A DNA stretch of 5,782 bases from assembly GCA_946886245.1 (NCBI GenBank), contig CAMPIF010000307.1, positions 1 through 5,782 on the forward strand. Reading direction: 5' to 3'. Below the pieces are notes generated by a model. It was not told where the DNA came from. It saw only the letters and a program-made list of their open reading frames with translations, and ran no database searches. The translations under genes were made by a program, and so were the position numbers. The stretch comes from Ectopseudomonas composti (GTDB lineage: Bacteria; Pseudomonadota; Gammaproteobacteria; Pseudomonadales; Pseudomonadaceae). Every line of letters starts with the position of its first letter. Within the stretch, counting starts at the first letter, position 1. This document shows, piece by piece, positions 5,729 to 5,782 of this stretch.

Positions 5729-5782
5729 CTTCCAGCTTCTTCTTCGGGTAAATGTCATAACGACTGGACTTGCCTTCCAGCA
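5718..5782 (-). CDS. rsmJ: 3' end of a gene, probably 16S rRNA (guanine1516-N2)-methyltransferase RsmJ (partial)
   Basis: Only the last 20 codons are in the window, entering at the right edge on the minus strand. They read LEGKSSRYDIYPKKKLEAGA and end in TAG (5720-5718). The stretch GKSSRYDIY resembles the C-terminus of E. coli RsmJ (KGHRFDIY...), the enzyme that methylates G1516 of 16S rRNA, and I recall an rsmJ gene near mexL in P. aeruginosa. The tail after DIY is longer and lysine-rich. The minus-strand frame is well supported by its close approach to mexL; the identity rests on a short match plus remembered context, so it is provisional. Confidence 0.65.
   Translation of the reverse strand, partial: LEGKSSRYDIYPKKKLEAGA

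Overview
The window looks like chromosomal DNA from a Pseudomonas, or a close relative in Pseudomonadaceae. The coding regions are GC-rich. Four of the five genes are recognisable from memory of P. aeruginosa proteins: a BfrB-type bacterioferritin, and MexL, MexJ and MexK. An imperfect pair of REP-like repeats of the GTGGGAGG...GC type, common in Pseudomonas, lies between genes. No mobile element, tRNA, rRNA or CRISPR array was seen.

Layout, left to right. Positions 1-204 are an AT-rich leader with inverted and tandem repeats and a plausible sigma70 promoter. Positions 205-675 hold bfr on the plus strand. Positions 676-794 are a convergent intergenic region with a strong, probably bidirectional hairpin terminator and the REP-like pair. 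Positions 795-4979 hold mexK and mexJ on the minus strand, transcribed as mexJ-mexK with a 6-nt gap. Positions 4980-5070 are a short divergent control region in which the predicted mexJ and mexL promoters overlap back to back around an inverted repeat. Positions 5071-5706 hold mexL on the plus strand. The window closes at 5718-5782 with the last 20 codons of a minus-strand gene, probably rsmJ (16S rRNA m2G1516 methyltransferase), convergent with mexL.

How the genes work together. mexJ encodes a periplasmic adaptor lipoprotein and mexK an inner-membrane RND proton/drug antiporter. They need an outer-membrane channel encoded elsewhere, as none lies beside them. mexL encodes the TetR-family repressor expected to control both mexJK and itself from the shared control region. 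bfr is a separate iron-storage unit that merely meets mexK tail to tail; nothing in the sequence ties its function to the pump.

I found no undescribed system. The most interesting points are regulatory: overlapping opposed -10 boxes at mexL/mexJ, an apparently Shine-Dalgarno-free mexL start, and two inverted repeats of the same geometry upstream of bfr.
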